From: Owenia fusiformis
Taxonomy: Eukaryota > Annelida > Polychaeta > Sabellida > Oweniidae
DNA length: 64,000 nucleotides
Assembly (NCBI GenBank): GCA_903813345.2
Contig: CAIIXF020000011.1
Location: forward strand, 27,828,166 to 27,892,165
Direction of reading: 5' to 3'
The notes beneath the pieces are model-generated. The model saw nothing but the letters and a program-made list of their open reading frames with translations, searched no databases and had not been told where the DNA came from. Made by a program: the position numbers and the translations under genes. The number at the start of each line of letters is the position of its first letter. Within the stretch, counting starts at the first letter, position 1. This document shows, piece by piece, positions 21,232-33,400 of the stretch.

Positions 21232-23053
21232 ATGGTGGACTTTATGTCCCGTTATCGTTTATATGGGTTTGGTTATTCCATTCCATCTCCCCGACGCACA
21301 ATGGCATCAACCAACAGGGATTTATATAGGCTGACAGAGCCCCATCTATTTTCTACCCCGAGAGTAAAAGGTGATTAATATATACATTAACATCATGTTA
21401 TATTTGTTCACTCTCAGCAAATGCTTTTTTATCCTTTGGAAAAGACATTACATTGATTCATTGAATATTAAATCAATTAGACAAATATTGTTATAGCCCC
21501 CTAGCCTGCCTTGGCTTCTCATAACATTGACTATGAGATAATTTTCCTGTAGTGAAAATGTATATCTGTTTAATACACAGACAGAATTAGTACTTGAAAT
21601 TTAAAAAAAATCATTGTTTATTCATGAAATAAAATCAATTTTAGCTATAATCAAAATATTCTTCATAACTCTTTTTTCAAAGTTTTGAATTTATGATATG
21701 CGCTATTGTATGATAACCTCTTCAAACTGTTTTTCAGTCCATGACTGCCGGGAACAAGCTATGAAAGAGTTAACAGACCAGTTCACATGGGAAACATTCC
21801 TGTTGTCAAAAGGTGTACGACAGGCAAATGACAGTGTGACATCATTACACAGCAAAGCAAGAGATGAAACTAAAGATGGAATTAAAAAGTAATTATCAAA
21901 ACAATTTAATAAATCACTAGTGAATTTTCAATTATTCAGCTCAATAAATGTTGTTAAATGTCACAAACAGAAATCAGTCATCAATTAGTCTTTTTCGTTT
22001 ATTATGGTTTCTAAATTCAGTTCATTGTGTGTTTTTAAATGCCGCCATTTGTTTTTCAACAATGTTCCATGCTCACTATGATGTCATTTATTGATTCATG
22101 ATGTACATTTGTTGGTTAATTAATGTAAATTATATTTAAGGCCAGAGAAGTTACTATTTGATGTGGGGAGGAGAGGGACAGCTGCAGGAGATCTCAATTG
22201 GCCCAGGGGGATGACTGTTAACCCCCACACTGCTGAAATTATAATAGCTGACACTATGAACCACAGAATTCAGATCTTTAACCAATTCGGAGTTTATAAA
22301 ACCAAGATTGGGCATAAAGGCCTCAGCAATGGTTGTTTCAATGAGCCAACAGGTGTTGGCGTGTGTCCAGATGGCCGTATCGTCATTGCAGATAAGAAGA
22401 ATAGGAGAATCCAAGTACTCGGGGAAGATGGTAGATTCAAATATTCCTTCCCAACTATAGACCAGCCTTTCTCTGTAACTGTAGATACTGACTTTAATGT
22501 TGCCATAGCAACTGTTGCTAGGAGTATTGAACTTTATCGCCGTGGGGGAAAACTGTTGAAGAGATTTGAACTTGGAGGTAGTGGTAGATCTCCCGTTTAT
22601 ATTGCCTTTAATGACAAGCGGGAAGTTGTGATAAGTGATACAAAAGACCATGTCATTAAGTTTTATAATTATGAAGGAGAATTGCTCTATAAGTTTACGC
22701 CGGAATCGACTGGAGAAAGCCTGGCGTGTCACCCAGCTGGAGTTTGGATACACAATGGAGATATTGTAATTGCTGATAATCTTAACCATACAATCAATTT
22801 GTACTCTGAGAGAGGTAGGGTGATCAGTCAGTTGGCAGGCCCCACTGATGACGTTGGAGCTGCCCAGACTGTCGCAGTTGGCCCAGAAGGGCATCTCATC
22901 ATGACAGAGTTTACAACAAATGGACGACATTGTATAAAGATATTGCGCTATCTTGATTGTGACTGTCACAAAACCAGACCTGGGTCAAGTAAAAGGAGAT
23001 CTAGGCCAGGCTCTAGAAATGCTGCGTCCTCACTCTCTTTTGCTGGGAAATGA
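21232..23053 (+). CDS. NHL-repeat protein, 400 aa, three coding exons
   Basis: Exons 21232-21370, 21738-21888 and 22141-23053 join in phase (1203 nt). The first 95 or so residues (MVDFMSRYRLYGFGYSIPSP…) have no recognised domain. The large last exon encodes an NHL propeller of about six blades. Examples are DLNWPRGMTVNPHTAEIIIA, HRIQIFNQFG, NEPTGVGVCPDGRIVIADKK, RRIQVLGEDGRF and HPAGVWIHNGDIVIADNLNH. A basic Ser-rich tail follows (PGSSKRRSRPGSRNAASSLS). No RING, B-box or coiled coil is seen, so it is a stand-alone NHL protein rather than a TRIM. A non-coding first exon may end at about 20825 (AAGCAG|GTAAAT); its ATG meets a stop at once after splicing. The gene is divergent from HACE1. Possible poly(A) signals lie near 24215 and 24508. 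Confidence 0.88.
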
Positions 23054-23740
23054 TAATGCTCTCAGTATAGTAAGACATATTATAATGTGAGAGCATGTAA
23101 GATCTGCCAAAACAGGTTTACATCCAGGGGTCAACCCATAAAGGCATTTAATGAAAATGTGGCTTATTAAGAAATACTCATATCTGGGACCAACAATCCC
23201 TTTTATTTTAGATACTCGATACTCAGATTTAACAAAAAATGTAAATAACAATGGCTTATGACAAAATACTCAACACTTCAGTTTGATACATGTACTTTTA
23301 TACGTATATAACTTTTTTGGATTTTCGGTGTTGGTTTTTACAGCACTGCAAATATCCATGGTGCCATTCACAAGTTGCAATGTTATAACAAATGATACAC
23401 TTATTGTGATTGTTCAAATGTGTAATTTTGTGTCAAGCCATCCCTCCCCCGTTCCCCATATACAGGTTTATCTGTTTATGGATCTGCTATACACATGTGA
23501 TTAATATGTTGCAAGGATATTCCACAGCTGAAGTTCTAAATAATGATATGTTATGATTTTATATCTAGAATTGCATGCATACAATTCATAACACATAAAA
23601 GTATTGTGTAATTTCTAAAACAAATTCTTCACTGGAACTTTAGCATGTAACAGAGAGATTGTCCTTGTAACCCTCTCAGGACTTTTGTTATAGTTGGGGG
23701 ATCTCAGGCTTGATACAGGACTATTGTTTATAAAAGATGT

Positions 23741-23924
23741 ACAGTAAAACCTGTCTAAGTGGAACACCTTTGGAACCTCGTCTAAAAGGGTTCGACTTGG
23801 GAGATGTTCCACCTATAAAGGCTCATTTAGCATTAAGTCAGTTGGTCTTGGGACTCTAAAGAATGTTCCACTAACAAAGGTGTTCCACTTCTAGAGGTGT
23901 TCCACTTTACAGGTTCCCCTGCAC
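23741..23924. mobile_element. MITE, ~184 bp (relative at 44243-44431)
   Basis: The inverted ends ACAGTAAAACCTGTCTAAGTGG and its partner (…CCACTTTACAGGTTCCCCTG) bracket palindromic GGAACACCT / AGGTGTTCC blocks. It lies downstream of the NHL gene. Confidence 0.65.
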
Positions 23925-24689
23925 TCACTTTCAGTCTGTGATAAATGTGAGAGGTTGCATGTACTGCTTACATGTAGTGATGAATAATGAATAGACTATT
24001 TTTGAATTTATTCAACCACATAAAAGATTCATATTTTTGGTTTGTGAACTAAAAGAGATTGTGGTATAGTTAATGCAGGATACATGTCTTAATGCATAGA
24101 AATGAATTAGATTACATCCCATTAAGCATGTAAACAGGGGTTATTCTTGGATTGAAATGGGTATTTTTCTATTCTTTCAAAATATGCAATGTTTGAGAAT
24201 TGATCATGATAAAAATAAAGTCTAATTGCTACAGGCCCTTGTGCCCTCCCCCCCCCCATTTACACCTCACCTTGAGGTGAAGTCGAGAGGAGGTGGTCCA
24301 GAAACTTGGTGCAAGACTAGAATGGTAAAATGAAAGTAAACTCAAAGTATCTCTTGAAACATGTTTACAATTGATGATCAATTGATGTACATGACTTGAA
24401 TTTTTAATAATGTTGGTGTTATGCTGTTTAAAATGTCAGTGCAAAGAAATATGATTTATCAGCACTATAATTACTGTAATACTGTGTACCTTGCTCAATA
24501 TTGTATAATAAAATACATGTAAAAAATATAGACATTATTAATCTATTTTATGGTGAGTTTCCGCTTATAATTTACTGGGGGTATTCCCCTTCCAAAATAT
24601 GACCTGAGTACCAGGAATACGTTATGAACTATATAAAAGTGCACAAAGTATAGTGAGTATTGTGTAGTATTTGGAAAGGATTATCAAAC
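23925..24689. other. NHL gene 3' flank, no gene seen
   Basis: AT-rich, with a short C-run (about 24248) and possible poly(A) signals AATAAA near 24215 and 24508. No supported coding frame. Confidence 0.4.
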
Positions 24690-24694
24690 TATAA

Positions 24695-24779
24695 ACAGGG
24701 GCCGCTCCCCCCCCGGCAAAAACTCCCGCCTTGGTAAAACTGCCGCCCCCCACTAGGTAAATTCTGGCTACGGGCCTGA
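24695..24779. mobile_element. Truncated copy of the CAGGCCCGTAGCCAGG MITE family
   Basis: Only the C-rich half and the terminal TCTGGCTACGGGCCTGAT remain. The full-length relative is at 51138-51350. Confidence 0.6.
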
Positions 24780-27300
24780 TAAATGTACACCTTTGCACAT
24801 CATTATGGATGAAAACGATTGGTCAGGTATAACATAAAAAATACTATTTAATATTTTGCACTACTCTATTCCCTTGCCTCAAAATATGACTATAACAAAC
24901 AAGTATATAGAATTCAAAGACAACAAATATCGTATATTACCTATCTTGAGCCTCCACCTCCCAATACGTTTTACACCACCACCCCCCCCCCCCCTCTCTC
25001 AATACGTCTTCACAATCATTGAAATGCAGATTGCTTCATATGGAACAAATTAGAGATATGGAATATCTGACTGTAACCATTGTAACATGATGAGGTAACA
25101 AAAGCCAAAGACGGTATGTGCATTTTGTTCTTAACAATTCCATCTCCCGTTTTTCGGGAAACAGTCCTGATTTTATTTCGTAACAGATGCTTTCATCTTT
25201 GGCAACTTTGGATGACCCGTTCCATTTCTGCATTTTAAGAACTTTAAAAGTTAATCAGGAACTTCAATATTCTCTCACATTATAAACAATCTATCACTGC
25301 CATTTGAAACATTCCATTTAGGATTTTCAGTCTCTTTTTTAGAGGTTCATGCAAGAAGGCACGGGAGTTTTCACACGTACGCATTCATCATTTAAATTCA
25401 TTTACCACAGACACTATTATTCTAACAGAGAAATGTTGGGGTGTAATTAATAGCTTGAGTTTCCATCTGAATTATGTGGCATATTGTACATTACCACTTG
25501 GTGCAAGATTATTTCCAAAAATCTGCAACTGAATACAAGACCCACTGCACCCGGCAATGTAATGTTAGGATTAAGTTCAACACTTACCTGTTTGAAAATG
25601 TAATAATTAAAATGAGCCAAAGCAATAGGATGTACAGTTTGAAAAACATGGGGAACAACCCACTATAGCACCAACATCCTAGTGCAACCTGACATCATTT
25701 CATCTAAATACGATATACCTTAGGGGTGGACCAATAGTTATCATTCTGGTACCCTACTTGGAATTCTCGGTAAAAATACCAAAATAATTTTTATCATTAC
25801 AAAAACTTGAGATCATCTGGGTGTTTTCTTCAGGAAACAATACATATCCCACAGATCAAAAGAACCATCCATATGTCACCGGGACATTGTGTCACGCCCC
25901 TCAGACAGCAAGTATTCTGGATGTGTCAGAGTCAATCAAAGAGGATTGGAACCCTGGGAGCCAATCCTCCAGATTTCCTCTATTTTATTTTTGGGGTTCC
26001 CTTTCTTTTTTTCCTAAATTGTTGAGGTACGTGTGCCGGTGGTCCTAGGGTTCTGGGAAATACACCCTCCTTTCAGAAAATATTATAATTTGGGGAATTT
26101 TTAAATGATTTTCGGGCACTTCTGATGGGTGTTTGAGTCATTCAAAATATTGAATATTGAAGTTTTTTGCAGGGTTGCCATGGGGTAAAGAGGATGCATT
26201 GTATCAAGCAAATTTTAGTATTTTAAAAAACTATTTTTTCTGGGAGTTTGCATCTTCGTTCACTCGACTCCCGTCGGATAAACGCAGTGAAGACCGGAGC
26301 GTGCGAAGATGGGGAGTTTGTTGAGAGTTGATAAAGAATTATTTGAAAGTCATGTTTAGGGCTTGACAGAGGTTTTAGGGGTAAAAAGGACGTCCCTCTT
26401 CAGAATTTTATTTCTCTTAGGGATGTCAGAGAAAGTGATGAGGATATTTGTTACTTTGTTTGAAAAAAAACATTTTATATAATTTGATCAATGAAACAAG
26501 CCAAGTTTGTTCAAACGAATAAATCAGATGTGCTGCATTTTGTTGGTGAGCGTTGCATGGCTATGATAGCGATATGATAGCAAACGATATTGGATATCAT
26601 ATGTCTTTAGCAACAAATATGTCTCAGTCTTTCATCTAGCTTCAAAGTAATCAAATATGCATTCGCCGTAAAAATTAAAAAACAGTTAGTCTGTAGGAAA
26701 AACAACAAGTAAAAGATCAAGCTCTATTTTAGACTATCACCTTAAGACATTGTGCTTATTTGCTTTAACTTGTTTATTTCTTCCTTTTCCAAAAGTTTGA
26801 TTTTGCTTTTTCTAGGAAAGCTTCATATATATTATCTATTAATAGGGTTTTACTCAGGGTATGGCCATTCTTCCCTAACATAACTCCAACCTCGGACTTT
26901 TTAAAATGGAACCTCACACTGAGTCACCCTCAAAATCATTACATGCAATTTTATTGATCCGAGACCAAAGCTCTCATAGTAATTAAAAATCAAATATGGT
27001 GATAACAGCCACCAGATGATACATAGAAACCCCTGGACAACCTCAAATCATCTCATCTCTGCTTTAAGATCAACAATGAATATCGTATTTTTCTTTATTG
27101 TGATTCATGAAGAGGATAACCTTTGCTTATTGATCTGCGATGTTTATGATTTTACCTGGTGCCTACGTGACGGAGATCTGTTGCTAAAAATTGCATCTAG
27201 GCCGTGTAGGCTTAATATTGATATAAACATATTGCAGTTGGAAGTACAATTCAGGATATAAAATTAATATTACACACATCCTTTTCAAAAAGTAGTGTTA
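24780..27300. other. Intergenic, no gene seen
   Basis: Short C-runs (about 24980-24996) and AT-rich unique sequence lie between the NHL and universal stress protein genes. No frame longer than about 80 codons has coding character. Confidence 0.4.
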
Positions 27301-27340
27301 TTTCCGCGTATTGATCATCCTTTCTGTTTGTAAACACGAG

Positions 27341-27427
27341 CACGTGGCCGTCTGATGACACGCCCCGGAAGTTAAAACTGTTTGAAGTAAACAATACCAC
27401 GTGATCTGATATCAACAATACCACGTG
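27341..27427 (+). promoter_or_regulatory. Three CACGTG E-boxes upstream of the universal stress protein gene
   Basis: The palindromic E-box CACGTG occurs at 27341-27346, 27398-27403 and 27422-27427, 125-210 bp before the start codon. The last two share the context AATACCACGTG. Such sites bind bHLH-ZIP factors (USF, MYC/MAX or CLOCK/BMAL families). Which factor acts here cannot be told. Confidence 0.5.
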
Positions 27428-27551
27428 GCTACTGAATATTTTGTGCCCTGGATAGCGTTGTTTTTCATTTCTGCAGGAGCAGTCGGTTGACAAAGACGTT
27501 GTTTTTTGCGCATTTTTCTTGCTAAAACACGAGTTTAAATTAACATACAAA

Positions 27552-30439
27552 ATGGTCGGGAAGGATGATGGAGACGAGAGGGTAGTCCTCATCCCGGTGA
27601 CAAACAACAGCATCTCTGAAAAGGCGTTTGATTGTAAGTAAACTTAACAATATATGAAACATATGATTTTTAGTGACCTGGATTTTGTTCTTTGTTTTAT
27701 TTCCCCACAGATTCACAACACGTGCATACTATTTCAGGTATACTATTTTAGATCATCATCAGTGAATTATAACGTTTACTGGTGGTGTTATGCATGACTG
27801 AGTTTTGTATTTAGTCATGCAAAACATGTTTATTTTTGAATTGTACAGAGAAAGTCTAATGTATCAAATTTTCCATGATGACCTACATTTTTGCAAACCT
27901 TCTTTCCAAGCCCTGTTGATTAAAATTCAGATGATGATTTCTAATACTTGTATGCATAAACTGACCTTGAAAAAGATGATTTATTTCATTATAGACCTTC
28001 ATAAACAACTTGTAAACAAAGAAATGAAAAATGTTATATGAGGTTGCCTTGGTTTCTAGCTTTCAGGTACACTCAACATTTACATAATATCAGCCAACGA
28101 TGAAGGTGTGCTCCTATATGAGGGATATGACCCAGACAGTTCCTATCTAAGTAAAAAGAGCATTGCACTTTGGAATGGCATCTAAAATATACATGTTTTA
28201 TCATCTCTATTCTACTGTATGTTTCTCAGTGATATTGTAACATTTATAGTCTTGTTTACATCAAGCTGTGTATGCTGAATGTGTTTATTGAATTTAAAGT
28301 TGATTTTTAAAACAACTAAATGATAAGATATTCTCAATGATAACTTCCCCATCATGAGATGCCTTGGAGCATGGTATGGTGTAAATGAGGAAGACATGAA
28401 AATGATGCCATTGTTTATAACTGTTAAACATCTGCAGCTGTTTGGATGTAAGTTACAGAGTAAAATGATCTCAGTTCAGTCTGTGCTTTCATGATGGATA
28501 GAGAAACAATAGAACTGGGGGGAAGACCTAATATGTTTATTCCTTTCTCAACCGAAGTGTTTTGTACTAAAAAATCTGATCAAATATCAAAATCTTTTCC
28601 TTTCCAATGGTGGTACAAAAACTGTCGTTCTCCCCGATTGTCTCGAGGTTTTGTGTAGGTTTCACTAATTTAATGGTCCAGTTTTAAAGAATCTGTCCAC
28701 AAACCTAACTGTCTCAAAAACATAGCTATGTGGATGTTTGCAAACTGAGAGCTGTGTGTACATGTTTGAGTGCATGAACATGAAAATGTCTTGTCTGAAA
28801 TGTTTTTTTTTTAAATTCCAGATGTCAATCACCCTAGGGCAGAGTAAGGTATATGTGTATGACTCATCCCAGAATTCCAGGCATTGTTATTGTCTTATCC
28901 TACTTCATTGCAAATTGAAATCATTAATGTAAAAGGTGTCCATTATATAAGCACCAAGCCCCCCCCTCCCCCCCCCCTAAAGGTTATTTATACATGGTGC
29001 TGTTCAGTTTTTAATGTTTGACTGAACAGTGATATGGGTCATAATGGCTGCCTTGTGATATTTAAAAGTTCATAAAACATTGCAAACATCTGCTATGTTT
29101 TCATGAATATTCAATTATCGGAGTTGTGCATATGAGTCCCAACTTGTTTTTGAAATTATCTGAAACATGGTCAATAACATGAAAATAATCGATCGAAAAA
29201 AGTTGAATATTGACATTTTGATGAATGTTCTGTTTACAGTTGTCCCTGAATCTGGAGTGTGTCTGCAGTTGGTCTATTTATGGTCCAACATTTGATGGAC
29301 TATTTGCCTAACCATTTCGCTTTTTTATATTTACTTACTGTGTTTTTTGTTTATATAACATCCTTGGCGCATGTATGATACTTAAATTAATAGGTAAATT
29401 GACCCAGAATGACACTGTTTACCACTTTTGCCACTTATTGATTGATTGATTTATTCAACAATAATGGCCTCCATACAACCTTGTACTAAACACTCAATGT
29501 CTGATATTCAGTCACAAAATGTAAACAATGCCACATGATTGTTTTTGTTTTTTTCTTTGGACTGGTGTTTTTTATCGCACTTTAAAGTGCTATATTGTCG
29601 CCGTCTTGTGCTGTTGGGCGGGTGGGCGTGCGGGCGGGCGGGACATAAACCAAATCTTGTCATCAAATTTCCAGGATAACTGCTTACCTGTTCAACTTGA
29701 AATTTTACAGATGCAAGAGCAGACTAGTACCAAGATCTGATTAGGTTAAGAGCATGCTGGGTAAACTATGTGGCGGCCATTTTGAATTTTTCAACAAATC
29801 TTGTCATCAAAATTCCAGGAAAACCACTTATCCGTTCAACTTGAAATTTTTACAGATGCAAGAGCAGACTATTGCCAAGATCTGGTTAGGTTTTGGGTAT
29901 GCTGGCTGAATTACATAGTGGCCATTTTGAATTTTTCAATTTGGTGGCCATTTTGAATTTTTCAACTTGCTCCAAATTGACCAATTTTTTTTTTAAAAAA
30001 CATCTACAAGTTCTCAGAAGTTCAAATCTGATTTCAGATTTGACCTTTCATTCAACTTCAGTGACCTTGAAAAGGTCAAAAAAGTTGATTTTCTAAATTG
30101 ATATTTTGGATTTAAATTTAGGTCAGCTTAATTACAAAACACCTACTGAGGTCTGAAAAAGTAAAATTTTCAAGGTCGAAGGTCAAGGTCATTAAACTAG
30201 GTCACAAATGATGTTATCCAAGTTTCTCAAAGTTTGAGACTACAGGGCTGTCAACTTGGGACCACCTAATATGAGTGACTTCAAAATGTTGGACACCTAA
30301 GTCCAAATCTGAACACTTTTGTCCAAATTTTGAACACCTTTGGCCAACTTTTAAACACCTTTGGCCAAAGTTTGAGCACCTTTGCCAAACTTTGAACACC
30401 TCAAATTTTTCGCGCTCGCTACGCTCGCAAATTCGTCAA

Positions 30440-30477
<38 letters not shown>

Positions 30478-33400
30478 GGTACGAAAAATTTCCAATGAAC
30501 ATGCGTGACACATACAGGATTCGCGTGACAAATCCGAACAAATTGCGTTCGGTTTTTTCCGGCGTTCGTATTTTTACCGTATCGTAAACATCTTTCGAAA
30601 AAATTTCTACAAAAATATTTTTGCGTGACAATTACCAGGTAAAATGCGTATTTTGCGTGACATTATCTGTCACGCAAAAAAAAATGGCGTGACTTCAAAT
30701 TCTTCAGCAAATGCGTGACAAATACGCAAATTGCGGGACAGTTGACAGGCCTGAGACTACAAATCAATTCCTGTCATCAAAATTCCAAGAAAACCGCTAA
30801 CCTGTTCAACTTGAAATTTTTACACATGCAATAGCAGACTAGTGCCAAGATCTGATTAGCTTTAGGGCATAATGGGTAAACTACGTGGCAGCCATTTAGA
30901 ATTTTTCAACAAATCTTGTCATCAAAATTCCAGGAAAACCACTTATCCGTTCAACTTGAAACTTTTACAGATGCAAGAGCAGACTATTGCCAAGATCTGA
31001 TTAGGTTTTGGGTATGCTGGCTGAATTACATGGTGGCCATTTTGAATTTTTCAATTTTTTTAAACATCTACAAGTTCTCAGAAGTTCAAATCTGACCTTA
31101 GATTTCAGATTTGACCTTTCATTCACCTTCAGTGACCTTGAAAAGGTTTTGGCCATGCTGGGTAAATTGCATGGTGGCCAGTTTGCTCTTCAAAGTGCGA
31201 TATTTATCACTGTGTGTCTTGTTTCATGAACCAAAGGTAGATGTTATGTCATTGATTAGCCAGTATTGTTTAGAATTAGAGCTTTATGTACGATGATGCA
31301 TTGGTTGTTTCTACTCTCTATGTCACCACCTGAACATAAGTTTAGTTTAGTTTAGTTTAAGTTTATTGGCCCAACAAAATATATCTTGCCAAGTACAAGC
31401 TAACATTTGTATGCATATAATGCAGCTGAAGTACATTATCAAAAACAGTAGGAAAAATATATAATGTATAAGTGTAGACCTTTCAAGTTGTTGATAATAA
31501 GTTCCATATGTAAACATGTTATGATTTCTGCCAATATCTGTTACCATGGCAACAAATAAGTGGACTTGTAACATTTTGTAACCATTAACAATAATTAACA
31601 TGTCATGTTAATGAATGCTTTGCTTCTAAAAATTGTTATGGTTAAACCATTGAACTTTGGCTGCATGACATGGTCTTCATTATTAATGTTTTGATGAAAT
31701 TAAGAATATTTATTATCAATTAAGACATATTAATTGCATATACTTTAAATATTTGATAGTGATTAGTACCATCTTGTACTCCTATCAATTGCAAATAATA
31801 ACCTGTTTTTAATTAATGATCCTTAATTTTGGGTAAATCAGATCAATAAGTAAACTGATGTATGGAAATTTATGCTTCCGACAATGGCTTTGAATAAATA
31901 GTCTTACAAGATTGATGTTTTTTGTTCACAAAAATCTTCTTTATATGGAAGACTTAATCGATAATGGAAGAAATCTTAGTAACATATAAAAAATTTGATT
32001 GACAAATGTCGGAACTATAAAATATTCATAGCATTTATTTAGCGATGCAAGCAATATTGTAATAATTAATATTTAATAATAAAGTAAACAAAAGCCATTC
32101 TAAAAATATTATTTTTTGATGATAAATCACAAAGGGCAAGAAAAGAAAAGTACCAAGACCTGAAAGACCCTGGTGGTGTGGTGTACAGTTCAGGGGTATA
32201 CTGTTCAGGATTATACTATTCAGGGTTGTACAAGTCAGGGGTATACTGTTCAGGGGTATACTGTTCAGGGGTATACTGTTCAGGGGTATACTGTTCAGGG
32301 GTGTACTGTTCACGGGTTGTACTGTTTAGGAATGTACTATTCAGGGCTATACTGTTCAGGGTTGTACTGTTCAGGCATATACTATTGAGGGTTGTTCTGT
32401 TTAGGGGTATACTATTCAGGGTTGTACCGTTCAGGGGTGTACTGTTCAAGGCTGTACTGTTCAGGAGTGTACTGTTCAGGATTGTGCTGTTCAGGGTTGT
32501 ACAGTTCAGGGGTGTATTGTCAAAGGGTATGTTGCTCAGAGGTATACTGTTCAGGGATATACTGTTCAGGGGTATTCTGTTCAGGGGTGGAGTTGACACT
32601 TGACTGGGAGGGGGGATGCATGCTAACAATTATATATAACTTTCTTCATTCATTTTGATGAATTACTTTTTACTAGAGCACAGTGCCATGTACCTGTTGT
32701 CCCCGTGATTAGATGCTTAATAGTTTGTCACAAAGTATTAATAATGAATTTGATTACGGAGTTTTTTCAAAGTAGTTTTGAATCACTGAACTTATTATCT
32801 GAACAGCAGGCCTGTCAACTGTCCCGCAATTTGCGTATTTGTCACGCATTTGCTGAAGAATTTGAAGTCACGCCAGTTTTTTTTGCGTGACAGAAAATGT
32901 CACGCAAATACGCATTTTACCTGGTAATTGTCACGCAAAAATATTTCTGTAGTATTTTTTTCGAAATATGTTTATGATACGGTAAAAATACGAACGTCGG
33001 AAAAAAAACCGAACGCAGTTTGTTCGGATTTGTCACGCGAATCCCGTATATGTCACGCATGTTCATTGGAAATTTTCGTACCTACCCCCTCCCCCCCCCC
33101 CCCCCCCCCCCCCCCGTTGACGATATCGCGAGCGTAGCGAGCGCGAAAAATTTGAGGTGTTCAAAGTTTGGCAAAGGTGCTCAAACTTTGGCCAAAGGTG
33201 TTTAAAAGTTGGCCAAAGGTGTTCAAAATTTGGACAAAAGTGTTCAGATTTGGACTTAGGTGTCCAACATTTTGAAGTCACTCATATTAGGTGGTCCCAA
33301 GTTGACAGCCCTGGAACAGGTATGTACGATCTAGGCACTAAAGAGGATTTGATTATAATGAAATACTAATTGAATCCTAAATTGAACCTGGGGCACAAAG

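Noticed and set aside
22154-22969. 271-codon minus-strand frame
   Set aside because: Shadow of the NHL exon on the other strand; no domain, while the plus strand has clear NHL blades and splice sites.
30419-30631. Poly-Pro/poly-Gly proteins around 30440 and 33100
   Set aside because: Generated by the C/G homopolymer inside the CAGGCCTGTCAACT transposons.
32216-32629. Minus-strand TPEQY/LNSIPLNS repeat protein
   Set aside because: Product of a 15-bp minisatellite, whose period keeps all frames open on both strands.
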